Shown piece by piece: positions 1 through 6,696 of a stretch of DNA of 11,372 nt. The DNA is from Methanosphaera sp. rholeuAM130. Lineage in GTDB: Archaea; Methanobacteriota; Methanobacteria; Methanobacteriales; Methanobacteriaceae. Every line of letters starts with the position of its first letter. The first letter of the stretch is position 1. Under the pieces are notes generated by a model. That model was not told where the DNA came from and ran no database searches. It saw only the letters and a list, made by a program, of their open reading frames with translations. The translations under genes were made by a program, and so were the position numbers. The DNA lies in assembly GCA_003266065.1 (NCBI GenBank), contig MUZY01000246.1, positions 1-11,372 of the forward strand. Direction: 5' to 3'.

Positions 1-86
1 TTTAACTTTTTTTTAATAATTTAATCTTAAATTAAAATGTTTTTAACATATTTTTCTTCTTTTTAGAGATAATATTAAATATTGTC

Positions 87-99
87 TATATCAGATATA
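87..99 (+). promoter_or_regulatory. Palindromic AT-rich promoter/operator candidate upstream of the adhesin gene
   Basis: The segment reads TATATC-A-GATATA, a perfect 6+1+6 inverted repeat lying 62-74 nt before the adhesin start codon. That is a plausible place for an archaeal TATA element with a start of transcription near 115-125. It could serve as the TATA box, as an operator overlapping it, or be a chance palindrome in AT-rich DNA. The leader then carries a G-run at 144-148 (TGGGGGTT) that acts as the ribosome binding site, 12 nt before the ATG. Confidence 0.35.
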
Positions 100-160
100 A
101 TAATACATTAATCCATTTTTAATCTAAAAAGTATTAATTATATGGGGGTTTTTTAATAAA

Positions 161-2560
161 ATGAATAAGAAATATAAATTTTTCCTAATATTTATCCTTT
201 TGGGAATATTATTATCTTGTGGAGTTTCTTTTGCAGCAGATAATTCTTCATCTATCTTTGATGATAGTAATTATCATGTTGATGATTTCAATTACGGGGA
301 ATCGGAATTGAAAGATAATACTATAGATTATAATTCGTCTAACACTTTTGATGTGGAAGATGATGTTAAGGAGTCTCACTTAGACAATAATAAAACAGCA
401 ATTAAAAATGCACAATCAAATAATGGAATAAATAATTATTATCAATTAGAAGATTATATTAAGGATTATCCTGGCCGTACCGTAAATCTACAGCCTATAA
501 CGTATTGGGTTGACAATAGAATAAATATATTTAATAATACGATAATAAACGGTAACGGTGCAACAATAGATGGATGTAGTAAAGATGAATTCATATATCT
601 TGATAGTCATAAGCTTACAATTAACAATCTTACAATAACAAATTTCAGGACATTTCAGGAGGCTGTTATTACAACATCTAATCAGGCTACACATCTTGAA
701 ATGAATAACTGTACATTTACTAATATTAAAGGTCAAACAAATGGTGGTGCAATACTCTGTCAGAATAATTTAACACTAAGAAATTGCATATTTGAAAACA
801 ATATGGCAATATACGGTTCGGCAGTAAAATCATTTGGTCATTATGGAACTGTTATCATAGAAAACTGTACATTTAGGAACAATCCTGTAGGAACAGGGGA
901 AATTGTATATACTTCTGAGAAAGTCAATCGTGAAAGAGATTCCATACTCCATTTTACTGGAGGACAGAGTATTGTAGTTAACAAGTGTACATTTTCAAAC
1001 AATGCTGGTAGATGCATACATAATTATATGAATGGACATCTAACAATAACCAATAATAACTTCATAAATATGAACAAGAGATATACATCAGACAACTCTT
1101 CACTAGGATCCATTATAACCAATTATGAGGCAAAAGTATTCATATATCATAATACATTTAAGAACATATCCATTACTGCACCACGTATAGGTGGAGGATT
1201 CATATATAATGAGGATTCAACATTTGAAATGTTGAACAATACATTTACCAACATTACATTAACCCAGAATGGTAAGGGTTCTCGTATTGCAGGTGGGATT
1301 CTCTGGAACAGAAATGCTTCTGCAGTTGTACAAAACAACACATTCAATCTTACAACAGTTTCCTATAATTTATATGGGGCGGCAACATACAATAATATTG
1401 GTTGGCTTTCCTTTTTATACAATAAGGTAATACTTAATGTAACTGCAGAAAATGAGGTTGGAGGAGCAGCAGTATATAATGACAACGATGAACAGTTGGG
1501 CATTGCATCCAGATTATTATTGGGGGATAATTCCTTTGGGCAAATAACAATATCACCAAATGCCATCATATTAAACAAGACAGTACGAAGTAAAGGATTT
1601 CTCGAATTGACCGGATTGGAAGATACGGATACCTTAATCAGAACTGCAATAATGACATTAAGGGCTCCAAGTTCTATAGTTACAGGTAAAAAGGCACAGT
1701 TTATCATTAAAGTAACTGATGACAGTACGCACAGTCCAATAAATGGAACTGCAATAGTTAAAATTGATGGATTAACCCTTAAGGATGAGCATGGTTCAAT
1801 TATAAAGGTAAAAGTTAAAAATGGAACAGGAATACTTGATTATTTCCTAACAGGATATTCTGCTCGTAAATATAACATAACAGCAGTCTTTTCAAAGAGT
1901 GGATACAATCGTTCAGAAGCACATGCTAAGATGACAGTAAACAGATCAACCTATAGATTCACACCATTTACAATAAACGGTACCTCAGAGATGGTAATAA
2001 CAATTAATACTACTGTAAGGGATTTTAACTGGAATCCTGTTGTAGGAAATAACAATGTTGCAATAAAGATAATGTCAAAGACGATATTATCCACTAAAGT
2101 TACAAACGGTACATTATATGCAAAGGTAAGACTGCCATATCTGCCGGCCGGAATTCTTAATGTAACTTTCATGTTTGGAAAAAATAATAGATATGAATTT
2201 TTACAGGTATATTCAAAGGCTAACATTTCCAAACAGAGTGTAGTAATAGATATCAAGAACGTTACAGCTAAGGCTGGAAGTACGGTTACATTAAGTGCAA
2301 CATTAAAAAACTATCTTACAAAGACTAATGTGATAAGTGGTAAATACATATTCAAGGTTGATACTGTAACATTACCATTGATAAAGGATAATAAGAAAGT
2401 ATATACATCAAAACAGGTATCTGGAGGATGGGCTGTTTGGAATTATACCATACCGCTAAAAACTAAGGTGGGTGACCATCTTATAACAGTATCATATAAC
2501 GGTAATTCACAATCCAATCCTGCAAAACATTCGGCATGGCTGTTGAGGGTAGTAAAATAA
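161..2560 (+). CDS. Secreted adhesin-like protein (parallel beta-helix plus Ig-like modules)
   Basis: This is a 799-residue cell-surface protein of the methanogen adhesin-like class, probably involved in surface contact; its ligand is unknown. Residues 1-25 form a signal peptide: MNKK, then a hydrophobic core ending SFA before AD. Residues 26-95 are acidic and Asn-rich, a likely linker. About 105-460 is a right-handed parallel beta-helix, seen as repeated turns of the form xxN(C/N)TFxNN (near 181, 206, 233, 273, 296, 328, 357 and 390). About 495-799 is beta-rich and looks like two or three Ig-like modules, for example VTGKKAQFIIKVTD near 507 and AKAGSTVTLSATLKNY near 703. Cysteines recur in the beta-helix turns. 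There is no C-terminal membrane helix or recognisable wall-binding repeat, so the mode of attachment is unclear. The ATG follows a G5 run at 144-148. The gene stands alone, with a pyrimidine-rich end downstream. The class call is firm; the role is inferred from it. Confidence 0.85.
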   Translation: MNKKYKFFLIFILLGILLSCGVSFAADNSSSIFDDSNYHVDDFNYGESELKDNTIDYNSSNTFDVEDDVKESHLDNNKTAIKNAQSNNGINNYYQLEDYIKDYPGRTVNLQPITYWVDNRINIFNNTIINGNGATIDGCSKDEFIYLDSHKLTINNLTITNFRTFQEAVITTSNQATHLEMNNCTFTNIKGQTNGGAILCQNNLTLRNCIFENNMAIYGSAVKSFGHYGTVIIENCTFRNNPVGTGEIVYTSEKVNRERDSILHFTGGQSIVVNKCTFSNNAGRCIHNYMNGHLTITNNNFINMNKRYTSDNSSLGSIITNYEAKVFIYHNTFKNISITAPRIGGGFIYNEDSTFEMLNNTFTNITLTQNGKGSRIAGGILWNRNASAVVQNNTFNLTTVSYNLYGAATYNNIGWLSFLYNKVILNVTAENEVGGAAVYNDNDEQLGIASRLLLGDNSFGQITISPNAIILNKTVRSKGFLELTGLEDTDTLIRTAIMTLRAPSSIVTGKKAQFIIKVTDDSTHSPINGTAIVKIDGLTLKDEHGSIIKVKVKNGTGILDYFLTGYSARKYNITAVFSKSGYNRSEAHAKMTVNRSTYRFTPFTINGTSEMVITINTTVRDFNWNPVVGNNNVAIKIMSKTILSTKVTNGTLYAKVRLPYLPAGILNVTFMFGKNNRYEFLQVYSKANISKQSVVIDIKNVTAKAGSTVTLSATLKNYLTKTNVISGKYIFKVDTVTLPLIKDNKKVYTSKQVSGGWAVWNYTIPLKTKVGDHLITVSYNGNSQSNPAKHSAWLLRVVK

Positions 2561-2585
2561 TAAGCAAATGGATTTATTATCCTAA

Positions 2586-2608
2586 TTTCTTCTCTTTTTT
2601 CTTATTTT
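2586..2608 (+). terminator. Pyrimidine-rich poly-T terminator of the adhesin gene
   Basis: A T/C-only tract with a T6 run at 2595-2600 begins about 25 nt after the adhesin stop codon. Archaeal RNA polymerase terminates at such U-rich tracts without needing a hairpin. Confidence 0.5.
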
Positions 2609-2739
2609 AAGAGTTTCAATACAAATTATATTTTTCATCTATTTTCTACTTCTTTTTTCATTATTTAAATCTTTCATATCCATATTCATTAATTTAAAAT
2701 AATACCTTTAATATAAATAATGATTGTCTACTTTTATGA

Positions 2740-2749
2740 TTTATATCAT
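2740..2749 (+). promoter_or_regulatory. TATA-like box ahead of the GC-rich intergenic island
   Basis: The sequence TTTATATCAT resembles an archaeal TATA box. A start of transcription about 25 nt further on would fall at the 8-bp hairpin at 2764-2785 and ahead of the GC-rich island at 2811-2889. No protein gene lies downstream on this strand, since the next gene is convergent, so if the box is used the product would be a non-coding RNA. In DNA this AT-rich, TATA-like strings are common. Confidence 0.3.
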
Positions 2750-2763
2750 AATAGGTTAATATC

Positions 2764-2889
2764 TTAAGCATTTTCACATGCTTAATCTGTAATGGAATTT
2801 GATATTAATTCATGACTGCCTGGTACGAGGGTTGCTTGGGGAGGAATGTTGGTAATCTACCTGTGATCTGGAGAGTTAGTAAACAGGCA
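2764..2889 (+). ncRNA. Candidate non-coding RNA: structured GC-rich island between convergent genes
   Basis: Between the adhesin and the convergent MutS-like gene lies a stretch unlike its surroundings. Positions 2811-2889 are about 49% GC (27 G and 12 C in 79 nt), whereas the flanks are very AT-rich. The island is bounded by complementary arms TGCCTG (2817-2822) and CAGGCA (2884-2889). Inside is a small hairpin, GGTA-atc-TACC (2851-2861). Just upstream, TTAAGCAT (2764-2771) and ATGCTTAA (2778-2785) form a perfect 8-bp stem with a 6-nt loop. The G-over-C bias on the plus strand and the TATA-like box at 2740 favour a plus-strand transcript. GC islands of this kind in AT-rich archaeal genomes often mark structured RNAs. 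The trinucleotide ATA right after the closing arm would fit an H/ACA-type ANA box, but no convincing pseudouridylation pocket or kink-turn was found. It matches no family I recognise. No open frame of note crosses it. Confidence 0.4.
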
Positions 2890-2899
2890 ATAATCTTTT

Positions 2900-2906
2900 A
2901 AAAAAA
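2900..2906 (-). terminator. T7 terminator of the MutS-like gene
   Basis: An A7 run on the plus strand gives a T7 tract on the minus strand, about 20 nt beyond the stop codon of the MutS-like gene. This fits archaeal U-tract termination and would stop transcription before it entered the GC-rich island. Confidence 0.5.
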
Positions 2907-2925
2907 TAGTAAAGGTGTTTAGGAT

Positions 2926-4860
2926 TCATTGGAATTTATCCAGAATATCTTTATATACACTTTTTATCGGTTCATCGGACTGTTCATATATTCTTTTTAG
3001 TATTAGTTCCGGCGTACTTTTTGCCAGATAGTTTATTTTTGGACTTCTGTCAACTATCAGGTTGTAGTTTTCATCCAGTCCCTTCGCTTCTATACCGTCT
3101 GTTCTTATGTTGATGTTTTTTGTGTGTTTGAGTATTTCAGGTGCCATGTGCGTTACTATTATTGCATATGAATCGTCATCCTGGATATGTTCGATAAATC
3201 CTATTATTATCTTTATCGCAGCTTCCAGTTCCGTTATCGATTCCAGTTCATCTATCAGTATCAGCTTGTTCTTTTGACCTATTACAACGGGTATGAATGA
3301 TGTCAGGAAGGTTTCAAACGCCCCTGCATTCAGGGAGTGTTTCTTCGTAAAGTAGTACACCTCGTTTATCTTGGGAATTATTGCTTTTTTGGCACATATT
3401 CCTAAACCCATATAGGTCATGATGGTATGTTGTGCTAAAGTTTCAAGGAGGGTTGTTTTTCCTCCACTATTCGCACCAGTAAGTAGTATGATATTGTTGT
3501 TACTATCAAGATTATAATCGATAAATTGCATTAAAGTGCCTTCTTCTTTTTGCTGTTTTTTGAGTGTCAAGTGAAGGCTGCCCTCAAGTACATATTCATC
3601 ACCGAATGATGGAATGCCCAGCTCATAATACTTAGTAAATGATGCGAGAGTGAATGGATAATCGTAGTGAATAAGCTCCAACGTTTCGTCAATGATTTTA
3701 TCCCTATATTTTTCAAGCTTAAGACATGTGTCAAGTTCTGATTCAAACTTCCGGAGGTGGCTGTTGGCATTTGCACTTTCCTCTATGCGCACCAACTCAT
3801 TGTAATCAATTTCCAGTGGATATTTGATTATAAACGCGTCTACGTACTGTGATGTTTTCTCATATATCTCATCCTTTGCAACATCCAGGTGCTTGTCGAA
3901 GATTGTCATGATTTTAGGTGGAAGGTTCTCGTTGTTAAGAAGTTCCAGCACTTCATCTCCGCTCAGGTCAACGTTCTTGATTTCCTCCTTAATGGCATCG
4001 TTGGTCTTTTTCGTAACTTCCTCAACGACGTCAATCAGCTTAACGGTGGATTCGTCCTTAACGTCGATATTGTCAAGCAGTTTAAGAACTTCATCAATGC
4101 AGGTGTCCAGACGTAAATATTTTCTGAGTTCGCATACGTTTTCAAGAACTTTCCTGTTCTGTTTGAAGAATTCCAGGATGATGTTCGGTTGAATCTCATG
4201 GTCGGGACTTTTGCTGCTTACGCTGATGATGTTTGACGTTTCACCGGGTTCAACGTCAAAGCTGTCATATACGTAGATGATAAATTCAAATTCATTGAAG
4301 TCAACCTGGCTTTCTATTGCATAGACATTACAGTACCTGTTGAATCCGCGTTCAATCAAGTCCATGTAATCCTCATAGTCTTCACATACAATGGCGTATT
4401 CATCGTTGAATTTCGGCCTGACGTTTTCATTCAATTCGTGGATATTGGAGTATAACTCCCTGATGTAGTCGTAATCCAAATCTTCGGTATCTTTCAAAGT
4501 CTTTGTGATTAGTTCTTGTGTGGATTTTATCCTACCCAAATCCTTTGTGGGACTTAATAGCAGTATTCTGTTTCTGGCATAATCTGTATTGGTAAAAAAG
4601 AGCAGTCTGTCAATGATGTCCAGGTAGATGTTCTTCGATTGGCTTGTTTTCAGAAAATCATCGATGTTGTCTCCATGCATATATCTGACGATTTCCAATG
4701 CCTTCTGATTGCTAAGTCCGGGGATATTTAACAAGGCATCAATGTCGTAGTTTTCAATGGATCGGGTGAAGTTTTCATAGGAACCGTAACTATCTATAAT
4801 CTTATCGATTAGCTTTTTGCCCACACCCTTGATTTCTTCTATATTATAAATTAAAAACAC
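2926..4860 (-). CDS. MutS-family ATPase with N-terminal helix-hairpin-helix (archaeal MutS2-like)
   Basis: This 644-residue protein is a DNA-binding ATPase of the MutS superfamily, presumably acting on branched or mismatched DNA; the substrate is not known. Residues 6-62 hold tandem helix-hairpin-helix elements (IKGVGKKLIDKI and IPGLSNQKALEIV) that bind the DNA backbone. Residues 80-230 look like a connector region, and 230-400 is mostly helical like the MutS core/lever. The ATPase domain has Walker A TGANSGGKTT (461-470), a MutS signature-like stretch NAGAFETFLTSF (511-522), Walker B LILIDELE (533-540) and a following THM (570-572). It lacks the C-terminal Smr nuclease of bacterial MutS2 and the mismatch-sensing domain of MutS1. 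The start is GTG: an in-frame TAG lies two codons upstream, and the nearest SD-like bases (AGGAT) sit too close, so initiation may be weak or leaderless. It is transcribed divergently from the TSUP gene. Family assignment is firm; a repair or recombination role is inferred. Confidence 0.85.
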   Translation of the reverse strand: MFLIYNIEEIKGVGKKLIDKIIDSYGSYENFTRSIENYDIDALLNIPGLSNQKALEIVRYMHGDNIDDFLKTSQSKNIYLDIIDRLLFFTNTDYARNRILLLSPTKDLGRIKSTQELITKTLKDTEDLDYDYIRELYSNIHELNENVRPKFNDEYAIVCEDYEDYMDLIERGFNRYCNVYAIESQVDFNEFEFIIYVYDSFDVEPGETSNIISVSSKSPDHEIQPNIILEFFKQNRKVLENVCELRKYLRLDTCIDEVLKLLDNIDVKDESTVKLIDVVEEVTKKTNDAIKEEIKNVDLSGDEVLELLNNENLPPKIMTIFDKHLDVAKDEIYEKTSQYVDAFIIKYPLEIDYNELVRIEESANANSHLRKFESELDTCLKLEKYRDKIIDETLELIHYDYPFTLASFTKYYELGIPSFGDEYVLEGSLHLTLKKQQKEEGTLMQFIDYNLDSNNNIILLTGANSGGKTTLLETLAQHTIMTYMGLGICAKKAIIPKINEVYYFTKKHSLNAGAFETFLTSFIPVVIGQKNKLILIDELESITELEAAIKIIIGFIEHIQDDDSYAIIVTHMAPEILKHTKNINIRTDGIEAKGLDENYNLIVDRSPKINYLAKSTPELILKRIYEQSDEPIKSVYKDILDKFQ

Positions 4861-4904
4861 ATCCTAATTCTTGTTTGACCTATCTTCGTGTTAAAATTAA
4901 AATA

Positions 4905-4914
4905 GTATATTAAA
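4905..4914 (-). promoter_or_regulatory. TATA-box candidate for the MutS-like gene
   Basis: The minus strand reads TTTAATATAC about 45-54 nt before the GTG start, which predicts a leader of roughly 20-25 nt. It lies in the 127-nt divergent spacer shared with the TSUP promoter. Confidence 0.4.
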
Positions 4915-4930
4915 GATAACTATTATTAGT

Positions 4931-4975
4931 TATTTAATTTAAAGTATTTATGTTGTTTTAAAATTTTTTTTGGAG
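4931..4975 (+). promoter_or_regulatory. TATA candidate, T8 tract and ribosome binding site of the TSUP gene
   Basis: TATTTAATTTAAAG at 4931-4944 is a plausible TATA element. A T8 run follows at 4964-4971, then GGAG at 4972-4975, 12 nt before the ATG at 4988. An out-of-frame ATG at 4977 is followed by a short unrelated frame and is not the start. The T8 tract between promoter and SD would be transcribed if the start site is upstream of it, so it could lower read-through. Confidence 0.4.
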
Positions 4976-4987
4976 AATGAGTAATTT

Positions 4988-5794
4988 ATGGATTTTATTG
5001 TTTACATACTCTTATTATTAATCGGTGGATGCTTCGGCGGATTGATGGCTGGACTATTGGGTATTGGAGGTGGAATAATACTCACGCCAATTCAGTATGC
5101 ATTGCTGCTTTCTATTGGCGTACCCCCTTCTATTGCACTGCCGATGTCATTTGCCACAAGTCTTGCCGTGATATTCACTACCATGATAAGATCTACAAAA
5201 AAACATTATGAAAATGGGATGGTCGTGGAGGATTACATTAGGGAACTGATGATACTGGGATTTATAGGTGCAGTATTGGGTGCATTCATCTCTACGCATG
5301 TGAATGTTCGCATACTTGAGATAGTATTTGCAACAATGTGTATCGTGGCGGTAATAAACATGATTCTGGTAAAGTATCCCGATAATGACGACAATATCTC
5401 CCATAGCAAATGGGGGCATATGCTCCTTGGATTAATTGCGGGTTTGCTGTGTGGATTGCTGGGTGTAGGAGGGGGAGTCGTGATGATACCTGCCCTTACC
5501 ATACTTCTTAAATATCCTACACACAAGGCTATAGGAACGTCATCTGCTTCAATAATAGCAACGTCACTGGGCGGACTGATAACATATATCATATTGGGAT
5601 GGAACATTCCGAATCTGCCGGTGTTATCCATCGGTTACGTGAATATCATTCAATTTGTATTTTTGTCAAGTACCAGTCTATTTGTGTCCGGTTATGCCGC
5701 TGATTGGTCAAAAAATATTGATTCAAGAATACTTAAGGCTATGCACATAATCATAGTATTATACATTGGACTTAAGATGTATGGATTGTTCTGA
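4988..5794 (+). CDS. Sulfite exporter TauE/SafE (TSUP) family membrane permease
   Basis: This 268-residue integral membrane protein belongs to the TSUP family, which moves sulfur-containing or organic anions (sulfite, sulfonates, thiosulfate and others) across the cytoplasmic membrane. Two related halves are visible. The first opens with GGCFGGLMAGLLGIGGGI (from residue 13) and the second with GLIAGLLCGLLGVGGGVV (from residue 148); both are the hallmark Gly-rich re-entrant motif, followed by a proline (TPIQ and IPAL). The second half continues with THKAIGTSSASII (178-190), also typical. About eight hydrophobic segments and a length near 250-270 residues match full-length family members. The start is set by GGAG 12 nt upstream. 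It is monocistronic, divergent from the MutS-like gene and convergent with the half-transporter genes, so the context gives no substrate. Family is certain; the transported anion cannot be told from sequence alone. Confidence 0.92.
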   Translation: MDFIVYILLLLIGGCFGGLMAGLLGIGGGIILTPIQYALLLSIGVPPSIALPMSFATSLAVIFTTMIRSTKKHYENGMVVEDYIRELMILGFIGAVLGAFISTHVNVRILEIVFATMCIVAVINMILVKYPDNDDNISHSKWGHMLLGLIAGLLCGLLGVGGGVVMIPALTILLKYPTHKAIGTSSASIIATSLGGLITYIILGWNIPNLPVLSIGYVNIIQFVFLSSTSLFVSGYAADWSKNIDSRILKAMHIIIVLYIGLKMYGLF

Positions 5795-5862
5795 TTTGAA
5801 TGAATTGTTATGGGGTAGTATTTACATATAATTATTTTTCATTGCTTTTTTAGTCATTCAAA
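5795..5862 (+). terminator. Terminator region of the TSUP gene with flanking 9-bp inverted repeat
   Basis: TTTGAATGA (5795-5803) begins on the base after the stop codon and is exactly complementary to TCATTCAAA (5854-5862), 50 nt away. Between the arms lie T5 (5835-5839) and T6 (5846-5851) runs. The T-runs are the likely termination signal. The long-range repeat could close a 3' UTR stem in the transcript or be incidental. The rest of the spacer to 5984 is AT-rich with nothing further I can support. Confidence 0.45.
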
Positions 5863-5984
5863 GCCAAATAATTATTTAAATTGTTTTTGTAGAATGATGT
5901 GTTATCGGTAATTTACTCATGGGATAATTTGAAGTATATTTAATTAAAAATACGTTGGAACTTGGCAAAAATTGTTATAAATCT

Positions 5985-6031
5985 AAAAAAAAATTATTCG
6001 GTAAGATGCAGAATTATTCTTGGAATAATTC
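5985..6031 (-). terminator. Hairpin plus T9 terminator of the half-transporter gene pair
   Basis: GAATTATTC (6011-6019) and GAATAATTC (6023-6031) form a perfect 9-bp stem with a 3-nt loop, 43 nt beyond the stop of the 91-aa gene. Reading on along the minus strand, a T9 tract (the A9 run at 5985-5993) follows. AATTATTC recurs at 5992-5999, so an alternative pairing is possible. The layout ends the minus-strand operon. Confidence 0.6.
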
Positions 6032-6073
6032 AATAACATCTCGTTTTGAGGGGCTTAATTATTACTTTCCAAT

Positions 6074-6349
6074 TTATATTATTCCGGTTGCTTCGAGCAT
6101 TGACTGAAGACCCAATATTACAATAGCCAATCCGCCAATAATCTCTATTTCATCGGCATATTTGATTGCAAGTTGCGTACCGAACTTACCTGCCAACAAC
6201 CAGATAACTACACAGATTAAACTTAGAGCTAATAATATTATTGGATTTACATGACTTGTCGCACCCTGACTTGCAAGTATTAGGTTTTCAATGTTACCGA
6301 AGATTAACAGTCCCCAGAATCCTTTACATTCGCTTATCAAATTCATCAT
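6074..6349 (-). CDS. Small three-helix membrane protein, LysE/TerC-like half transporter (subunit B)
   Basis: This 91-residue protein has three hydrophobic helices: about 11-27, 36-56 and 68-87. The first carries GNIENLILASQG, resembling the acidic-Asn motif (DN) in the first helix of TerC/CadD/LysE-type cation or metabolite exporters. The third has IIGGLAIVILGLQSMLEA, like the GG-L-LG helix ending each three-helix half in that superfamily. Full-length members have six or more helices built from two such halves; here each half is its own gene. It is a clear paralogue of the gene upstream, sharing FGNIENLILASQG. The first ATG is at 6349 and a second directly follows at 6346; the SD AGGTGAT lies 3 nt from the first and 6 nt from the second, so 6346 may be used. 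The upstream stop codon overlaps this SD, giving tight translational coupling. The superfamily link is inferred from motif shape; the substrate is unknown. Confidence 0.6.
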   Translation of the reverse strand: MMNLISECKGFWGLLIFGNIENLILASQGATSHVNPIILLALSLICVVIWLLAGKFGTQLAIKYADEIEIIGGLAIVILGLQSMLEATGII

Positions 6350-6357
6350 TATATCAC

Positions 6358-6639
6358 CTATTCTTTATTAGCTTTTTTATTTTTGAGTGCTTCATATATT
6401 GACTGGATACCCAATATGAATATGGCTAGTCCGCCGATAAAGTCAATGATGTTGGAGTAACGAATAGCTTCTTCCGTTAAAACGGTTCCAAGAATAAACC
6501 ATGCGATTACTATGATTATACTCATTATGCTCAATGCCAAGACATTGGCTTTTTTTACTTCACCTTGGCTTGCCAGTATTAGGTTTTCAATGTTACCGAA
6601 TACTAACAATCCTACAAATGGCAAATATTCCTCTAACAT
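6358..6639 (-). CDS. Small three-helix membrane protein, LysE/TerC-like half transporter (subunit A)
   Basis: This 93-residue paralogue of the next gene has the same three-helix plan: FVGLLVFGNIENLILASQG, then a second helix around ALSIMSIIIVIAWFILG, then DFIGGLAIFILGIQSIYEAL, with a Lys-rich tail. The glutamate-asparagine pair inside the first helix is kept in both copies, which suggests a functional site. A longer frame opens at an ATG at 6654, but that codon has no SD, whereas GGAG at 6649-6652 sits 9 nt before the ATG at 6639 and lies inside the longer reading. The shorter N-terminus (MLEEYLPFVG) also lines up with the paralogue's. The stop TAG merges with the SD of the next gene, 8 nt before its ATG. 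The two proteins probably assemble together as a heteromeric small transporter. The upstream YhgE/Pip gene is on the same strand about 100 nt away. Confidence 0.6.
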   Translation of the reverse strand: MLEEYLPFVGLLVFGNIENLILASQGEVKKANVLALSIMSIIIVIAWFILGTVLTEEAIRYSNIIDFIGGLAIFILGIQSIYEALKNKKANKE

Positions 6640-6648
6640 TTTATATTT

Positions 6649-6652
6649 CTCC
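6649..6652 (-). promoter_or_regulatory. SD site that decides the start of subunit A
   Basis: The minus strand reads GGAG here, 9 nt before the ATG at 6639. The alternative upstream ATG at 6654 is preceded only by an A-rich stretch, so the internal Met is the better start. Confidence 0.65.
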
Positions 6653-6696
6653 ATATTTTTTTTGTGATTGTCTTTTTTTATTGTTTGTCTGTTTTT

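Noticed and set aside
1363..1707. 114-codon minus-strand frame inside the adhesin gene
   Set aside because: It is a shadow of the beta-helix coding frame, with no SD or promoter.
2859..2887. Similarity to the second half of a TPP riboswitch (ACCTGTGATCTGGA)
   Set aside because: The string echoes the CCTGATCTGG element, but the conserved CTGAGA part is absent and no thiamine gene lies downstream.
2817..2889. tRNA-like length (73 nt) of the GC-rich island
   Set aside because: There is no T-loop (GGTTCRA), no anticodon arm and only a 6-bp closing stem.
3824..4192. 122-codon open frame on the plus strand inside the MutS-like gene
   Set aside because: It is antisense to the well-supported MutS-like frame, is rich in low-complexity Ser stretches, has no SD and shows no family features.
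6011..6031. Perfect palindrome GAATTATTC-ttg-GAATAATTC as a possible attachment site or operator
   Set aside because: Its place after the minus-strand operon and before a T9 tract is explained by termination.
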